From assembly GCA_902461475.1 (NCBI GenBank), contig CABPXX010000051.1, positions 1 to 7,757 on the forward strand: a DNA stretch of 7,757 nt, read 5' to 3'. The stretch comes from an uncultured Eubacteriales bacterium (GTDB lineage Bacteria; Bacillota; Clostridia; Oscillospirales; Oscillospiraceae). Below are positions 1 to 6,206 of the stretch, piece by piece (the stretch's first letter is position 1; the number at the start of each line of letters is the position of its first letter). The notes under the pieces were generated by a model. That model ran no database searches. It was given only the letters and a program-made list of their open reading frames with translations, and was not told the DNA's origin. A program made the translations under genes and the position numbers.

Positions 1-2709
1 CACCGTGCCGCCCCCAACATCATGAGGTGGGGCGGCAGCCCCATCTTCCCGTTTACCCTGTCCCAGTTTGAGGCCGAAACCCTGAAGGCCGAGGGCATCG
101 TGGACAGCGAAGTGGTAATCCAGCATGAGGTCACCACCCCCGGCCAGGCCGTGGCCCTGGAGCTGGAGGTGCGGGACCGTGGCGTGGCCCCGGTGGCCGA
201 CGGCTCCGACCTCATCCCGGTGCACATCAAGGCCGTGGACGCCAACGGCACCGTGGTGCCCGACTTTGACGGCACCGTCCACGTCTCCGTCTCCGGCAAC
301 GGCAAGCTGGTGGGTGAGGACATTCCCCGCATCAAGGTGGAGGACCAGAAGCTGGAAAACGGCATCGGTTTCGCCTTTGTCCGGGCCTCGGATGTGGCCG
401 GGGATGTCACCATCACTGTCACCGCTGACGGGATGGAATCCGGCGTGAAAACCGTCACCACCCAGGCCAGCACCGACAAGTTTGTCCCCGCAGGGGCAGA
501 CCCGGGCTGGGCAGACAGCGAGGCCGTGCTGGAAGATCCCGTGCTGGAGAACATCGCCGTGGACAAACCCGTACAGGCCTCCAGCCAGCAGAGCAGCAAC
601 GAGATCAAACACCTGGTGGACGACGACGAGGGCACCCGGTGGTGCGCCTCCGGCAGCGGCCTCCCCCAGTGGGTGGAGATCGACCTGGGCCAGGCCAACC
701 CCCTGGCAGGGTTCCAGATGCTGTGGGAGAACGGCTCCTCGGTGTACCAGTACACCATTGAGGTGTCCAACGACCAGCAGCACTGGACCACTGTGGTGGA
801 CATGACCGAGAACACCGCCGTCAACTCCTCCACCGAGACCCAGATGGTGAAGACTGCGGGCCGCTTTGTCCGTCTCACCGTCACCGGCATTGACAACGGC
901 TGGGCCTCCCTCTTTGAGCTGCGGGTCATCCCCGACCGGGACGCCGACCCGGTGAACCCCGGCGAGGAGATTCCCGACGAGATGATCGAGAAGTTTGTGG
1001 CCTCGGAGGGCTCCGTGGAGGACCGCGGCCCCGAGCTGGTGCGGGACGGCGAGACCAACATCGGCACCGGCTGGCTCAGCCCCAGCCCCAAGACCTTCCC
1101 CCAGGCCTTGGAGATGTACTTCACCCAGCCCCAGACCCTGCTGGGTAGCGCCATCTGGTGGGAGAAGGACAGCTCCAAGATCACCTATGACCTCCAAGTC
1201 CTGAAAGAGGGCGGAGACTGGGAGACCGTGATGGAAAACCTGGAGGAGACCTGGCACGACGAGGAGCCGGAGACCTTCCCCACCATCCAGGAAAATGTAA
1301 TAGCCCTACGGGTGGTCCTCAAGGACAAGACCCCTGCCGAGGCCGACCTGGGCATGGCGGAATGGAAGGTGTTTGGCTACACTTACGAGGAACCTGATCC
1401 GGAACCGGAGAAGGAGTATGAGTACGCCAGTGACCTGGAGTGGACCGACGCCCACAGCGACTTTGGCTCTGTCACAAAGGACGCCGCTGCCTATGGCGGC
1501 TCCCTGGTGCTGAACTCTGCCGAGGGACGCCAGACCTTTGACAAGGGCCTGGGCGCCGACACCAACTCCTATATCCTCTACAACGTGGAGGGCAAGCGTT
1601 TCTACAAGTTTGAGTCCTACATCGGCATCAACGCCAACGCCTCCAAGCAGGGCGGCGAGGCCATCTTCCGCATCTATGTGGACGGTGAGATGGTCTATGA
1701 GAGCCCCGTGATGATGCGGGACGACAACTGTGAGTTTGTCAGCGTGGAGCTGCCGGAGACCGCCAAACAGGTGAAGCTGGAGGCGGTGTGGAGCGGCAAC
1801 ACGGAAAACCCCGAGGCCCGGTACAACACCCATGTGGACTGGGCAGACGCCAAGTTCTTCATCACTCCCTCTCAGCCCCAGCCTGAGGCGGACAAGACTC
1901 TGCTGCAAAAGACCTATGACTACACCGTGACCCCCTCCACTGACGGCGTCACCGACGCCGCCAAGCAGGCCTTTGAGACGGCTCTGGAGAGTGCCAAGGC
2001 CGTGCTGGCCGACGACAAAGCCACCCAGGAAGAGGTCAACGCCGCCTGGGACGCCCTGCTGGAGGGCATCTGGGGTCTGGGCCTCACCCAGGGTGACAAG
2101 ACCATGCTGGAACAGCTCATCGCCAAGGCTGAGGACATGACCGCCAACGCCGACAAGTATGTCCAGGACCACTGGCAGGAGCTGGTGGACACTCTGGCCA
2201 AGGCCAAGGAAGTCATGGACGATGGCAACGCCATGGAGGAGGACGTACAGCCCGCCGCCCAGGCCCTGCTGGACGCCATTCTGGCCCAGCGGTTTAAGGC
2301 GGACAAGTCCATCCTGGAAGACCTCCTGAACAAGGCTGAGAACCTCAACCTGGAGGGCTACACCGCCGAGAGCGTGGCCGTGTTCCGCTCCGCTCTGGCC
2401 GAGGCTCAGGCTGTGCTGGCGGACGAACCCCTCAGCGAGGACGACCAGAAGACCGTGGACGCCGCCGTGGCGAAGCTCACCCGTGCCATGGACGGTCTCA
2501 CTGCCCAGGGCGAGGCCCAGCCCAGCGACCAGCCGGAGACCACCGACCAACCCGAGGCTTCCCAGAAGCCCGAAGCCACCCAGAAGCCGGAGAATGTGCC
2601 CCAGACCGGTGACCACAGCCAGACCGCTGTGTGGGTGACCCTGCTGAGCCTGTGTGCCTTGGGTGTGATGGCTCTCACCGCCATCCAGGCCCGCCTCAAG
2701 GTAAAGTAA
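1..2709 (+). CDS. Cell-wall-anchored GH2-type glycosidase, C-terminal part (5' partial)
   Basis: The frame is open from base 1, so the ATG at 22 is an internal methionine and the true start and catalytic domain lie upstream. Numbering codons from base 1, residues ~8-155 resemble the Ig-like domain that ends many GH2 beta-galactosidases (Glyco_hydro2_C5 type: ADGSDL, then a G-N-G-K-L-V-G stretch). Residues ~181-315 are an F5/8C (discoidin, CBM32-like) domain with RWCASGSGLPQWVEIDLG. Residues ~329-460 look like a second, more divergent discoidin domain. Residues ~473-622 are NPCBM (CBM51-like), ending in HVDWADAKFF. Residues ~631-833 hold three FIVAR repeats, then a Pro/Gln/Glu-rich linker, VPQTG, one membrane helix and a basic tail. 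The protein should be exported and linked to peptidoglycan by a sortase, with its binding modules holding galactose-containing glycans. GH2 is inferred from the C-terminal domain only; another glycosidase family with the same appendage is possible. A terminator follows directly. Confidence 0.85.
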   Translation, partial: HRAAPNIMRWGGSPIFPFTLSQFEAETLKAEGIVDSEVVIQHEVTTPGQAVALELEVRDRGVAPVADGSDLIPVHIKAVDANGTVVPDFDGTVHVSVSGNGKLVGEDIPRIKVEDQKLENGIGFAFVRASDVAGDVTITVTADGMESGVKTVTTQASTDKFVPAGADPGWADSEAVLEDPVLENIAVDKPVQASSQQSSNEIKHLVDDDEGTRWCASGSGLPQWVEIDLGQANPLAGFQMLWENGSSVYQYTIEVSNDQQHWTTVVDMTENTAVNSSTETQMVKTAGRFVRLTVTGIDNGWASLFELRVIPDRDADPVNPGEEIPDEMIEKFVASEGSVEDRGPELVRDGETNIGTGWLSPSPKTFPQALEMYFTQPQTLLGSAIWWEKDSSKITYDLQVLKEGGDWETVMENLEETWHDEEPETFPTIQENVIALRVVLKDKTPAEADLGMAEWKVFGYTYEEPDPEPEKEYEYASDLEWTDAHSDFGSVTKDAAAYGGSLVLNSAEGRQTFDKGLGADTNSYILYNVEGKRFYKFESYIGINANASKQGGEAIFRIYVDGEMVYESPVMMRDDNCEFVSVELPETAKQVKLEAVWSGNTENPEARYNTHVDWADAKFFITPSQPQPEADKTLLQKTYDYTVTPSTDGVTDAAKQAFETALESAKAVLADDKATQEEVNAAWDALLEGIWGLGLTQGDKTMLEQLIAKAEDMTANADKYVQDHWQELVDTLAKAKEVMDDGNAMEEDVQPAAQALLDAILAQRFKADKSILEDLLNKAENLNLEGYTAESVAVFRSALAEAQAVLADEPLSEDDQKTVDAAVAKLTRAMDGLTAQGEAQPSDQPETTDQPEASQKPEATQKPENVPQTGDHSQTAVWVTLLSLCALGVMALTAIQARLKVK
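541..945 (+). other. F5/8 type C (discoidin, CBM32-like) domain in the first protein
   Basis: The translation opens with a strand rich in small residues (VDKPVQASS), then a region giving LVDDDEGTRWCAS, QWVEIDLGQ, a W-E-N-G-S strand, YTIEVSNDQQHWTTVVD, and finally RFVRLTVTGIDNGWASLFELRV. That order of blocks is the standard discoidin fold pattern. Such domains bind terminal galactose or GalNAc in many gut glycosidases. Family assignment is firm by pattern; ligand is inferred. Confidence 0.8.
985..1380 (+). other. Second, divergent discoidin-like domain in the first protein
   Basis: The stretch contains ELVRDGETNIGTGWLSPS, a strand ALEMYFTQPQTLLGSAIWWE, YDLQVLKEGGDWETVME, and ALRVVLKDK followed by MAEWKVFGY. 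This repeats the discoidin order: a disordered-to-W loop, a ligand-side strand, an effect strand ending in W, and a final E-x-K/V-F strand. It lacks the RWCA-type motif of the first copy, so it is more distant, and binding may be lost or changed. Confidence 0.55.
1417..1866 (+). other. NPCBM (CBM51-like) carbohydrate-binding domain in the first protein
   Basis: The translation reads YASDLEWTDAHSDFGSVTKD, then a FYKFESYIGINA strand, IFRIYVDGEMVYESPVM, and ends with THVDWADAKFF. These are the characteristic blocks of NPCBM domains: an initial L-S/E-D-L-x-W, F-x-x-x-I-G-V/I, F-x-I/V-x-V-D-G, and a terminal D-W-A-D-A-K/R-F. CBM51 members are known to bind galactose or blood-group A/B structures. 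A second copy lies in the downstream gene at about 6791-7232. Confidence 0.82.
1891..2499 (+). repeat. Three tandem FIVAR repeats in the first protein
   Basis: Three helical repeats begin with DKTLLQK (1891), DKTMLEQ (2095) and DKSILED (2302), spaced 204 and 207 bases apart (68-69 residues). Each carries a mid-repeat A-x-x-A-L-x-x-A-K/Q-x-V-x-x-D and a closing A-x-x-x-L-x-x-A-I/M. FIVAR repeats are stalk or spacer modules found between glycosidase domains and the wall anchor, sometimes with weak binding roles. The same 69-residue period occurs at the end of the downstream gene. Confidence 0.85.
2596..2706 (+). other. Sortase sorting signal: VPQTG, membrane helix, basic tail
   Basis: The codons at 2596-2610 give V-P-Q-T-G, followed by D. 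A hydrophobic segment of about 20 residues runs from the TAVWV stretch to the ALTAI stretch, and the protein ends in the basic tail RLKVK just before the TAA. The upstream linker (about 2518-2595) is made of Pro/Gln/Glu/Lys-rich short units such as DQPE and QKPE, typical of wall-spanning segments. The tripartite layout is the LPXTG-type cell-wall anchor, with valine in place of the first leucine. Confidence 0.88.
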
Positions 2710-2728
2710 GGAAACGCACTTGTCTGGA

Positions 2729-2763
2729 AGACAGGGGCAGCCCATGCTGCCCCTGTCTTTTTT
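2729..2763 (+). terminator. Rho-independent terminator of the first gene
   Basis: AGACAGGGGCAGC (2729-2741) pairs perfectly with GCTGCCCCTGTCT (2746-2758) around the four-base loop CCAT, giving a 13-bp stem. Six T residues follow (2758-2763), the first of them also closing the stem. It begins 20 bases after the TAA at 2707-2709, so it should end the transcript of the first gene and separate it from the gene downstream. Confidence 0.92.
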
Positions 2764-2801
2764 CTAAAATTTCATCGCCCCATTCTCCCGCCTATCAGTT
2801 G

Positions 2802-2816
2802 TATGTATTGTACATA
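2802..2816. promoter_or_regulatory. Candidate operator: 6-3-6 palindrome
   Basis: TATGTA (2802-2807), spacer TTG, then TACATA (2811-2816) form a perfect inverted repeat in the AT-rich gap about 35 bases upstream of the candidate -35 box. A position just upstream of a promoter would suit an activator or repressor site. AT-rich sequence produces such short palindromes by chance, so this is weak. Confidence 0.25.
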
Positions 2817-2848
2817 TTTTACCCATCATATTTCATCCATTTTGTCAA

Positions 2849-2878
2849 TTGTAAAGAGATTTTCCCCTGTGGGATAAT
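2849..2878 (+). promoter_or_regulatory. Candidate sigma-A promoter of the GH110 gene
   Basis: TTGTAA (2849-2854; 4 of 6 to TTGACA) and GATAAT (2873-2878; 5 of 6 to TATAAT) are separated by 18 bases. The TGG directly before GATAAT (2870-2872) matches an extended -10 element. Transcription would start near 2885 and leave a leader of about 200 bases. It lies downstream of the terminator, as expected for an independent transcription unit. Another AT-rich stretch at about 2905-2935 could also serve. Confidence 0.45.
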
Positions 2879-2997
2879 ATGGTTCAAGCCCTCCTCCCCT
2901 GGAAATTAGATAAATTTTTCACTCAATATATTCCGTGGGATATTCTGATGCAGAAAGGTGGTGTTCCTGTCGTTTTCCCCCATGTCATCCCATGCCC

Positions 2998-3050
2998 ACA
3001 GCCCCGGCAGGAATACGTCCTGCGGGGCTGTATCTGCGGCTGAGGCCGCA
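2998..3050 (+). promoter_or_regulatory. Structured leader: two tandem hairpins before the GH110 gene
   Basis: ACAGCCCC (2998-3005) pairs with GGGGCTGT (3024-3031) and GCAGGA (3007-3012) with TCCTGC (3018-3023), with one bulged G at 3006 and the loop ATACG. This is directly followed by TGCGGC (3035-3040), loop TGAG, and GCCGCA (3045-3050). Neither hairpin is followed by a T-run, so these are not terminators. The GC-rich structures sit in an otherwise AT-rich leader 22-90 bases before the start codon, so a role in mRNA stability or translation is plausible. No known riboswitch class is recognised. Confidence 0.5.
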
Positions 3051-3071
3051 AAAACATCCCAACGTATCCAT

Positions 3072-3078
3072 AAGGAGG
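3072..3078 (+). promoter_or_regulatory. Ribosome-binding site fixing the GH110 start at 3088
   Basis: AAGGAGG at 3072-3078 is a perfect Shine-Dalgarno sequence nine bases before ATG 3088. It decides the start: no other start codon in any frame has a comparable site nearby. The GTG at 2958, which opens the downstream frame without a shift, has only AAAGG directly abutting it. Confidence 0.85.
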
Positions 3079-3095
3079 AACCAGATCATGCAAAA

Positions 3096-3926
3096 AAGAG
3101 ACTTCTCGCTCTGCTGACCGCGGTGTGTCTGGCCGTCCCCACCGGCATTATGTCCGGCCAGACAGCCCCAGCCAGCCACGGTGATGCCACCGTCATCAAC
3201 GTCACCGACTACGGCGCAGACCCCAGCGGCGTCACCGACAGCACCCCCGGCATTCGGGCTGCCATTGAGGCAGCCAAGGAGGTGGACGGCCCTGTGGTGC
3301 TCAACTTCCCCACCGGGCGCTACGACATCTGCCCCGACCAGGCAGAGCAGCGGGAGCTGTACATCTCCAACACCGTGGGCACCGATCAGTCCCACAAGGA
3401 CAAGAACATCGGCATCCTCATCGAGGATATGTCCGACGTCACCGTGGAGGGCAACGACTCCCTGTTTATGTTCCACGGCAAGATGACCACCTTTGCCACC
3501 ATCGACAGCGAAAACGTCACCTTCCAGAATTTCGAGGTGGATTTCCAGGTCCCCACCGTCATTGACATGACCGTGGAGAAAAAGGAGGGCAACACCGTCA
3601 CCTACTACATCCCCGAGTGCTACAACTATCAGGTGGACGGGACCTCCATCCGCTGGACCATCGACGTCAGTCCCTACACCGGCCAGCCCTACTGGACCAC
3701 CACCAACAGCATGAATTACACCCAAATTTACGACACCAAAAACGGGAACACCTGGCGCGCCGGCAACCCCATCTTCTCCAACGTCTCCACCACGGAAGAT
3801 CTGGGCAATCACCGGGTACAGGTCACCTATCCCAATGCCGACTCCATCCAGGAGGGCTATTGCTACCAGTGCGCACCACCGTCCGGGACCACGCCGGGAC
3901 CTTCTTCTGGCAGAGCAAGGACGTGA
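3096..3926 (+). CDS. GH110 gene, fragment 1: signal peptide and N-terminal half of GH110
   Basis: This frame carries the signal peptide (KKRLLALLTAVCLAVPTG) but lacks a start codon of its own; the ATG at 3088 is one base out of phase. It continues with VINVTDYGADPSGVTDST, the usual opening of pectate-lyase-like beta-helix glycosidases. GH110-like blocks follow: YDICPDQAEQRELYISN, IGILIEDMSDVTVEGN, LFMFHGKM and NVTFQNFEVDFQVP. The real match stops at GYCYQ near 3869; the tail to the TAG/TGA at 3926 (CAPPSGTTPG...) is out-of-frame translation. Restoring one G at 3869 joins it to the next fragment as CYQVRTTVRDHAG. Confidence 0.8.
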   Translation, partial: KRLLALLTAVCLAVPTGIMSGQTAPASHGDATVINVTDYGADPSGVTDSTPGIRAAIEAAKEVDGPVVLNFPTGRYDICPDQAEQRELYISNTVGTDQSHKDKNIGILIEDMSDVTVEGNDSLFMFHGKMTTFATIDSENVTFQNFEVDFQVPTVIDMTVEKKEGNTVTYYIPECYNYQVDGTSIRWTIDVSPYTGQPYWTTTNSMNYTQIYDTKNGNTWRAGNPIFSNVSTTEDLGNHRVQVTYPNADSIQEGYCYQCAPPSGTTPGPSSGRART

Positions 3927-4378
3927 CCCTCAACCATCTGGATGTGCGCTTCCTCCACGGCTTCGGCATGGTGGGTCAGTTCACGGAAAACGTGACCCTC
4001 AACGACGTGGACTTTGAGACCGACCCCGCCTCGGGCCGCACCACCGCCGGATACGCCGACTTCATCCAGATGTCCGGCTGTAAGGGGCTCATTGAGATCT
4101 CGGATTGCACCTTCTCCAACCCCCATGACGACCCCATCAACATCCACGGCACCTTCCTCCAGGTGGTGACATCAGCGAGGACCGCACCCAGGTCACCGTG
4201 CAGTACATGCACAACGAGACCGCCGGATCCCCCAACTACTATGTGGGCGATCAGGTGGAATTCGCCACCCGTGGCAACATGGTGCCCGTGTCTGAAAACG
4301 GGGAAGTGGCCGTGCGCAACGTGGTGGCGGTGGATGGTCCCGATGGCCGGGGCGGGAAAGGTAGCCTCAATGACCTAA
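3869..4378 (+). CDS. GH110 gene, fragment 2: active-site segment
   Basis: From 3869 the frame reads VRTTVRDHAGTFFWQSKDV, HLDVRFLHGFGMVGQF and then the catalytic region. Here Asp (4058-4060, in YADFIQ) is followed 23 and 24 residues later by the pair Asp-Asp (4127-4132, in NPHDDPINIHGT). That spacing equals the D321/D344/D345 set I recall for the structurally studied Pseudoalteromonas GH110 enzyme, and the corrected numbering is close (325, 348, 349). The genuine reading ends at FLQV near 4164; the residues from VTSARTAPRS to the stop at 4376-4378 are out of frame. Confidence 0.78.
   Translation: MRTTVRDHAGTFFWQSKDVTLNHLDVRFLHGFGMVGQFTENVTLNDVDFETDPASGRTTAGYADFIQMSGCKGLIEISDCTFSNPHDDPINIHGTFLQVVTSARTAPRSPCSTCTTRPPDPPTTMWAIRWNSPPVATWCPCLKTGKWPCATWWRWMVPMAGAGKVASMT
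4058..4132 (+). other. GH110 catalytic aspartates (D-x22-DD)
   Basis: Asp codon 4058-4060 and adjacent Asp codons 4127-4129 and 4130-4132 lie 23 and 24 residues apart. The surrounding blocks are YADFIQ, a Cys-Lys-Gly turn, and NPHDDPINIHGT. From memory of the family, the first Asp is the proposed general acid and the Asp pair the proposed base of this inverting enzyme. All three are intact, so the catalytic core was under selection until very recently at least. Confidence 0.75.
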
Positions 4379-5595
4379 CCAAAATCGTCCTCACCTTGGA
4401 CGAGCCCATCCCCCAGGAGATCACCCCCAACGCCACCCACGTGGTGGAGAACGTCACCTACACCCCCAACGTGAAGATTCACGACAACGTGTTCAAAGAG
4501 ACCCCCACCCGTGGCATTCTCTGCACCACCCGGGGCAAGGTGGAGATCACCGACAACCTCTTTGACCGCATGGGCATGGCCTCCATCTACATCTCCAACG
4601 ACGCCCAGGGCTGGTACGAGTCCACCCATCTGGAGGTGTCTACCTCCGCCGGAGAGCTGGGCTCCCGCCTCTACCAGCTCAACGGCTGCAAGAACGTCCT
4701 GGTACAGGACAACTTCTATGACGGCGGCCTTAACCCCGGCATGACCCTGTATAACACCGACGAGGACCAGGTGACCATCCAGTCCGACGACGCCGTGACC
4801 AACCAGGACAACCGTCTGGACAAGGACGGCACCCTGGTCTACCTCTCCTCCAACGAGGATGTGGTCACCGTCTCCGCCGAGGGCGTGGTGCGGGCCGTGG
4901 GCAACGGCACCGCCTCCGCCGTGGTGGGTGGCCGCGCCTTTACCTCCGCCCCGGTGGAGTTCCAGGTGGGCGGCCAGGCACAGCCCCAGGCCACCGCCAT
5001 TTCCATCACCACCCAGCAGGACACCCTCACCCAGGAACAGATGACCTACACCGCCCAGGTCACCGGTGAGGAGGGCGCCGATACCTCCGTCACCTGGAGC
5101 GTGGTGGACCCCGTCACCGGAGAGGCCACCCAGCGGGCTGAGATGGATGCCGCCACCGGAGTGCTCACCGCCAAATCCAGCGGCGCTGTGGAAGTCATCG
5201 CCAAAACCGCCAACGGCCTGGAGGCTCGTGCCCTGCTGTCCATTCAGCTGGACGAGGAGTGCCTGGCCGACGGCATCACCATTGAGAACGAGGACGCCTC
5301 CCTGTGGCACGTGGCGGGTAAGGACCAGATTTACGCCAAGGCCGCCGTGGGCGGCACCTTCCAGCAGCAGGTGCCCGCCAACTGGTTTAAGATCCCGGTG
5401 GACTCCGACACCACCGAAGTCACCCTGAACATCCAGGACAAGACCCGCAGCTCCTGGGAGGACGTGGGCCTGTACCTGGGCACGGACGCCGACACTACGT
5501 GGCCATCCAGCGCAAGCACCGAGGCGGCAGCATGGAGCAGATGGGCATGGTCAGCGAGTCCAACCAAAAGGGCTCTGAGCGGCTGGCCGCTGTAG
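4165..5595 (+). CDS. GH110 gene, fragment 3: C-terminal GH110, two Ig-like domains, start of LamG-like domain
   Basis: The frame opens with GDISEDRTQVTVQYMHNET and continues the GH110 fold through TRGILCTTRGKVEITDNLF and SIYISNDAQGWYES to GGLNPG near 4740. This C-terminal part seems rather short for GH110, though I cannot align it. Two BIG2-like Ig domains follow: about 4768-4974, with SSNEDVVTVSAEGVVRAVGNG, and about 4980-5250, with VTWSVVDPVTG and GVLTAKSSGAVEVIA. From about 5251 a concanavalin-like domain begins (ENEDASLWHV, TEVTLNIQDK, EDVGLYLGTDAD). The true reading ends near 5494; the remainder to 5595 is out of frame. Confidence 0.75.
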   Translation, partial: GDISEDRTQVTVQYMHNETAGSPNYYVGDQVEFATRGNMVPVSENGEVAVRNVVAVDGPDGRGGKGSLNDLTKIVLTLDEPIPQEITPNATHVVENVTYTPNVKIHDNVFKETPTRGILCTTRGKVEITDNLFDRMGMASIYISNDAQGWYESTHLEVSTSAGELGSRLYQLNGCKNVLVQDNFYDGGLNPGMTLYNTDEDQVTIQSDDAVTNQDNRLDKDGTLVYLSSNEDVVTVSAEGVVRAVGNGTASAVVGGRAFTSAPVEFQVGGQAQPQATAISITTQQDTLTQEQMTYTAQVTGEEGADTSVTWSVVDPVTGEATQRAEMDAATGVLTAKSSGAVEVIAKTANGLEARALLSIQLDEECLADGITIENEDASLWHVAGKDQIYAKAAVGGTFQQQVPANWFKIPVDSDTTEVTLNIQDKTRSSWEDVGLYLGTDADTTWPSSASTEAAAWSRWAWSASPTKRALSGWPL

Positions 5596-6206
5596 ACCAG
5601 CAGAACGAGGAAACCATGCACTTCCGTCTGCTGCGGGACGGCAACTCTGTCACCGCCTTCTACAGCCTGGACGGCACGGAGTGGACCCAGTTTGGTGACG
5701 CCATGACCAACGACACCTTCCTCCCCGACGCCGACGCCCCCCTCTATGTGGCCTTCGGCGGGATGCGGGACAACGGAGCCGACGGCAACACCGCATACAC
5801 CTTCTCCCAGCTGACGGTGGACGGCGTTCCCGTCTCCCTCACCCAGACCTCCACCGCACAGCTGCCCACCGCCCAGCAGGTCCAGGTGGCCTATTCCGAC
5901 ACCTACAACACCCTCACCGCCTCCTACACCCTCAGTGAGGGCGCCACCGCTCTGGTGAAGTGGGCCGTCTCCGATACCCAGGACGGCACCTACTCTCTCC
6001 TTCCCGGCCAGCAGGGCGACGTGTGCATGGCCACGGGGGAACTGAAGGGCAAATTTGCCAAGGCCATTGTGGTGCCCGTCACCTCCAGCGGCATCACAGG
6101 CACCCCGGTGTATTCCCAGGCTGTGGAAATCACAGGCGACGGCATTCAGGGCCTCACTGCCCCCCCGCCAACGCCTTCCTGGCCACCGCCGACCTCCAGG
6201 GCCTGA
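5496..6206 (+). CDS. GH110 gene, fragment 4: rest of LamG-like domain and Fn3-like domain
   Basis: The frame continues the concanavalin-like sandwich with YVAIQRKHRG, MHFRLLRDGNSVTAFYSLDG, the W-T-Q-F strand, and PLYVAFGG. This is the strand order of C-terminal DUF1349/GH43_C2-type domains, usually written D-N-Y-V at the join; one lost A in GACAACTAC would explain the shift. From about 5839 a strand-rich region (VQVAYSDTYNTLTASYTL, VKWAVSDTQDGTYSLLPG) resembles an Fn3-like domain, less certainly. The in-frame match ends in the C-run at 6160-6166, after which this frame gives only Pro-rich shadow to the stop. Confidence 0.75.
   Translation, partial: YVAIQRKHRGGSMEQMGMVSESNQKGSERLAAVDQQNEETMHFRLLRDGNSVTAFYSLDGTEWTQFGDAMTNDTFLPDADAPLYVAFGGMRDNGADGNTAYTFSQLTVDGVPVSLTQTSTAQLPTAQQVQVAYSDTYNTLTASYTLSEGATALVKWAVSDTQDGTYSLLPGQQGDVCMATGELKGKFAKAIVVPVTSSGITGTPVYSQAVEITGDGIQGLTAPPPTPSWPPPTSRA

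Noticed and set aside
22..24. ATG at 22 as the true start of the first gene
   Set aside because: The frame is open upstream to base 1, no Shine-Dalgarno sequence precedes it, and the protein would begin in the middle of a GH2-type C-terminal region without a signal peptide.
1306..2745. 479-residue open frame on the minus strand
   Set aside because: It is opposite a clear, domain-rich coding frame. Its translation is Gly/Leu/Val-rich with no recognisable domain, as expected from GC-rich third positions. Its start lies inside the terminator stem.
2631..2909. 92-residue open frame across the end of the first gene and the gap
   Set aside because: It overlaps the membrane anchor in another frame, runs through the terminator and has no ribosome-binding site.
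2998..3050. Leader hairpins as transcription terminators or an attenuator
   Set aside because: Neither stem is followed by a T-run on the plus strand, and no competing antiterminator pairing was evident by eye.
2958..3095. GTG at 2958 as an unshifted start for the GH110 gene
   Set aside because: It would place about 46 non-signal residues before the signal peptide and translate through both hairpins. Only a weak AAAGG abuts it, whereas AAGGAGG is ideally placed for ATG 3088.
3088..3100. Programmed -1 ribosomal frameshift at the A-run
   Set aside because: The A AAA AAG heptamer is out of register: the zero frame reads CAA AAA AGA. No stem or pseudoknot is evident directly downstream, and four further one-base losses elsewhere need another explanation.
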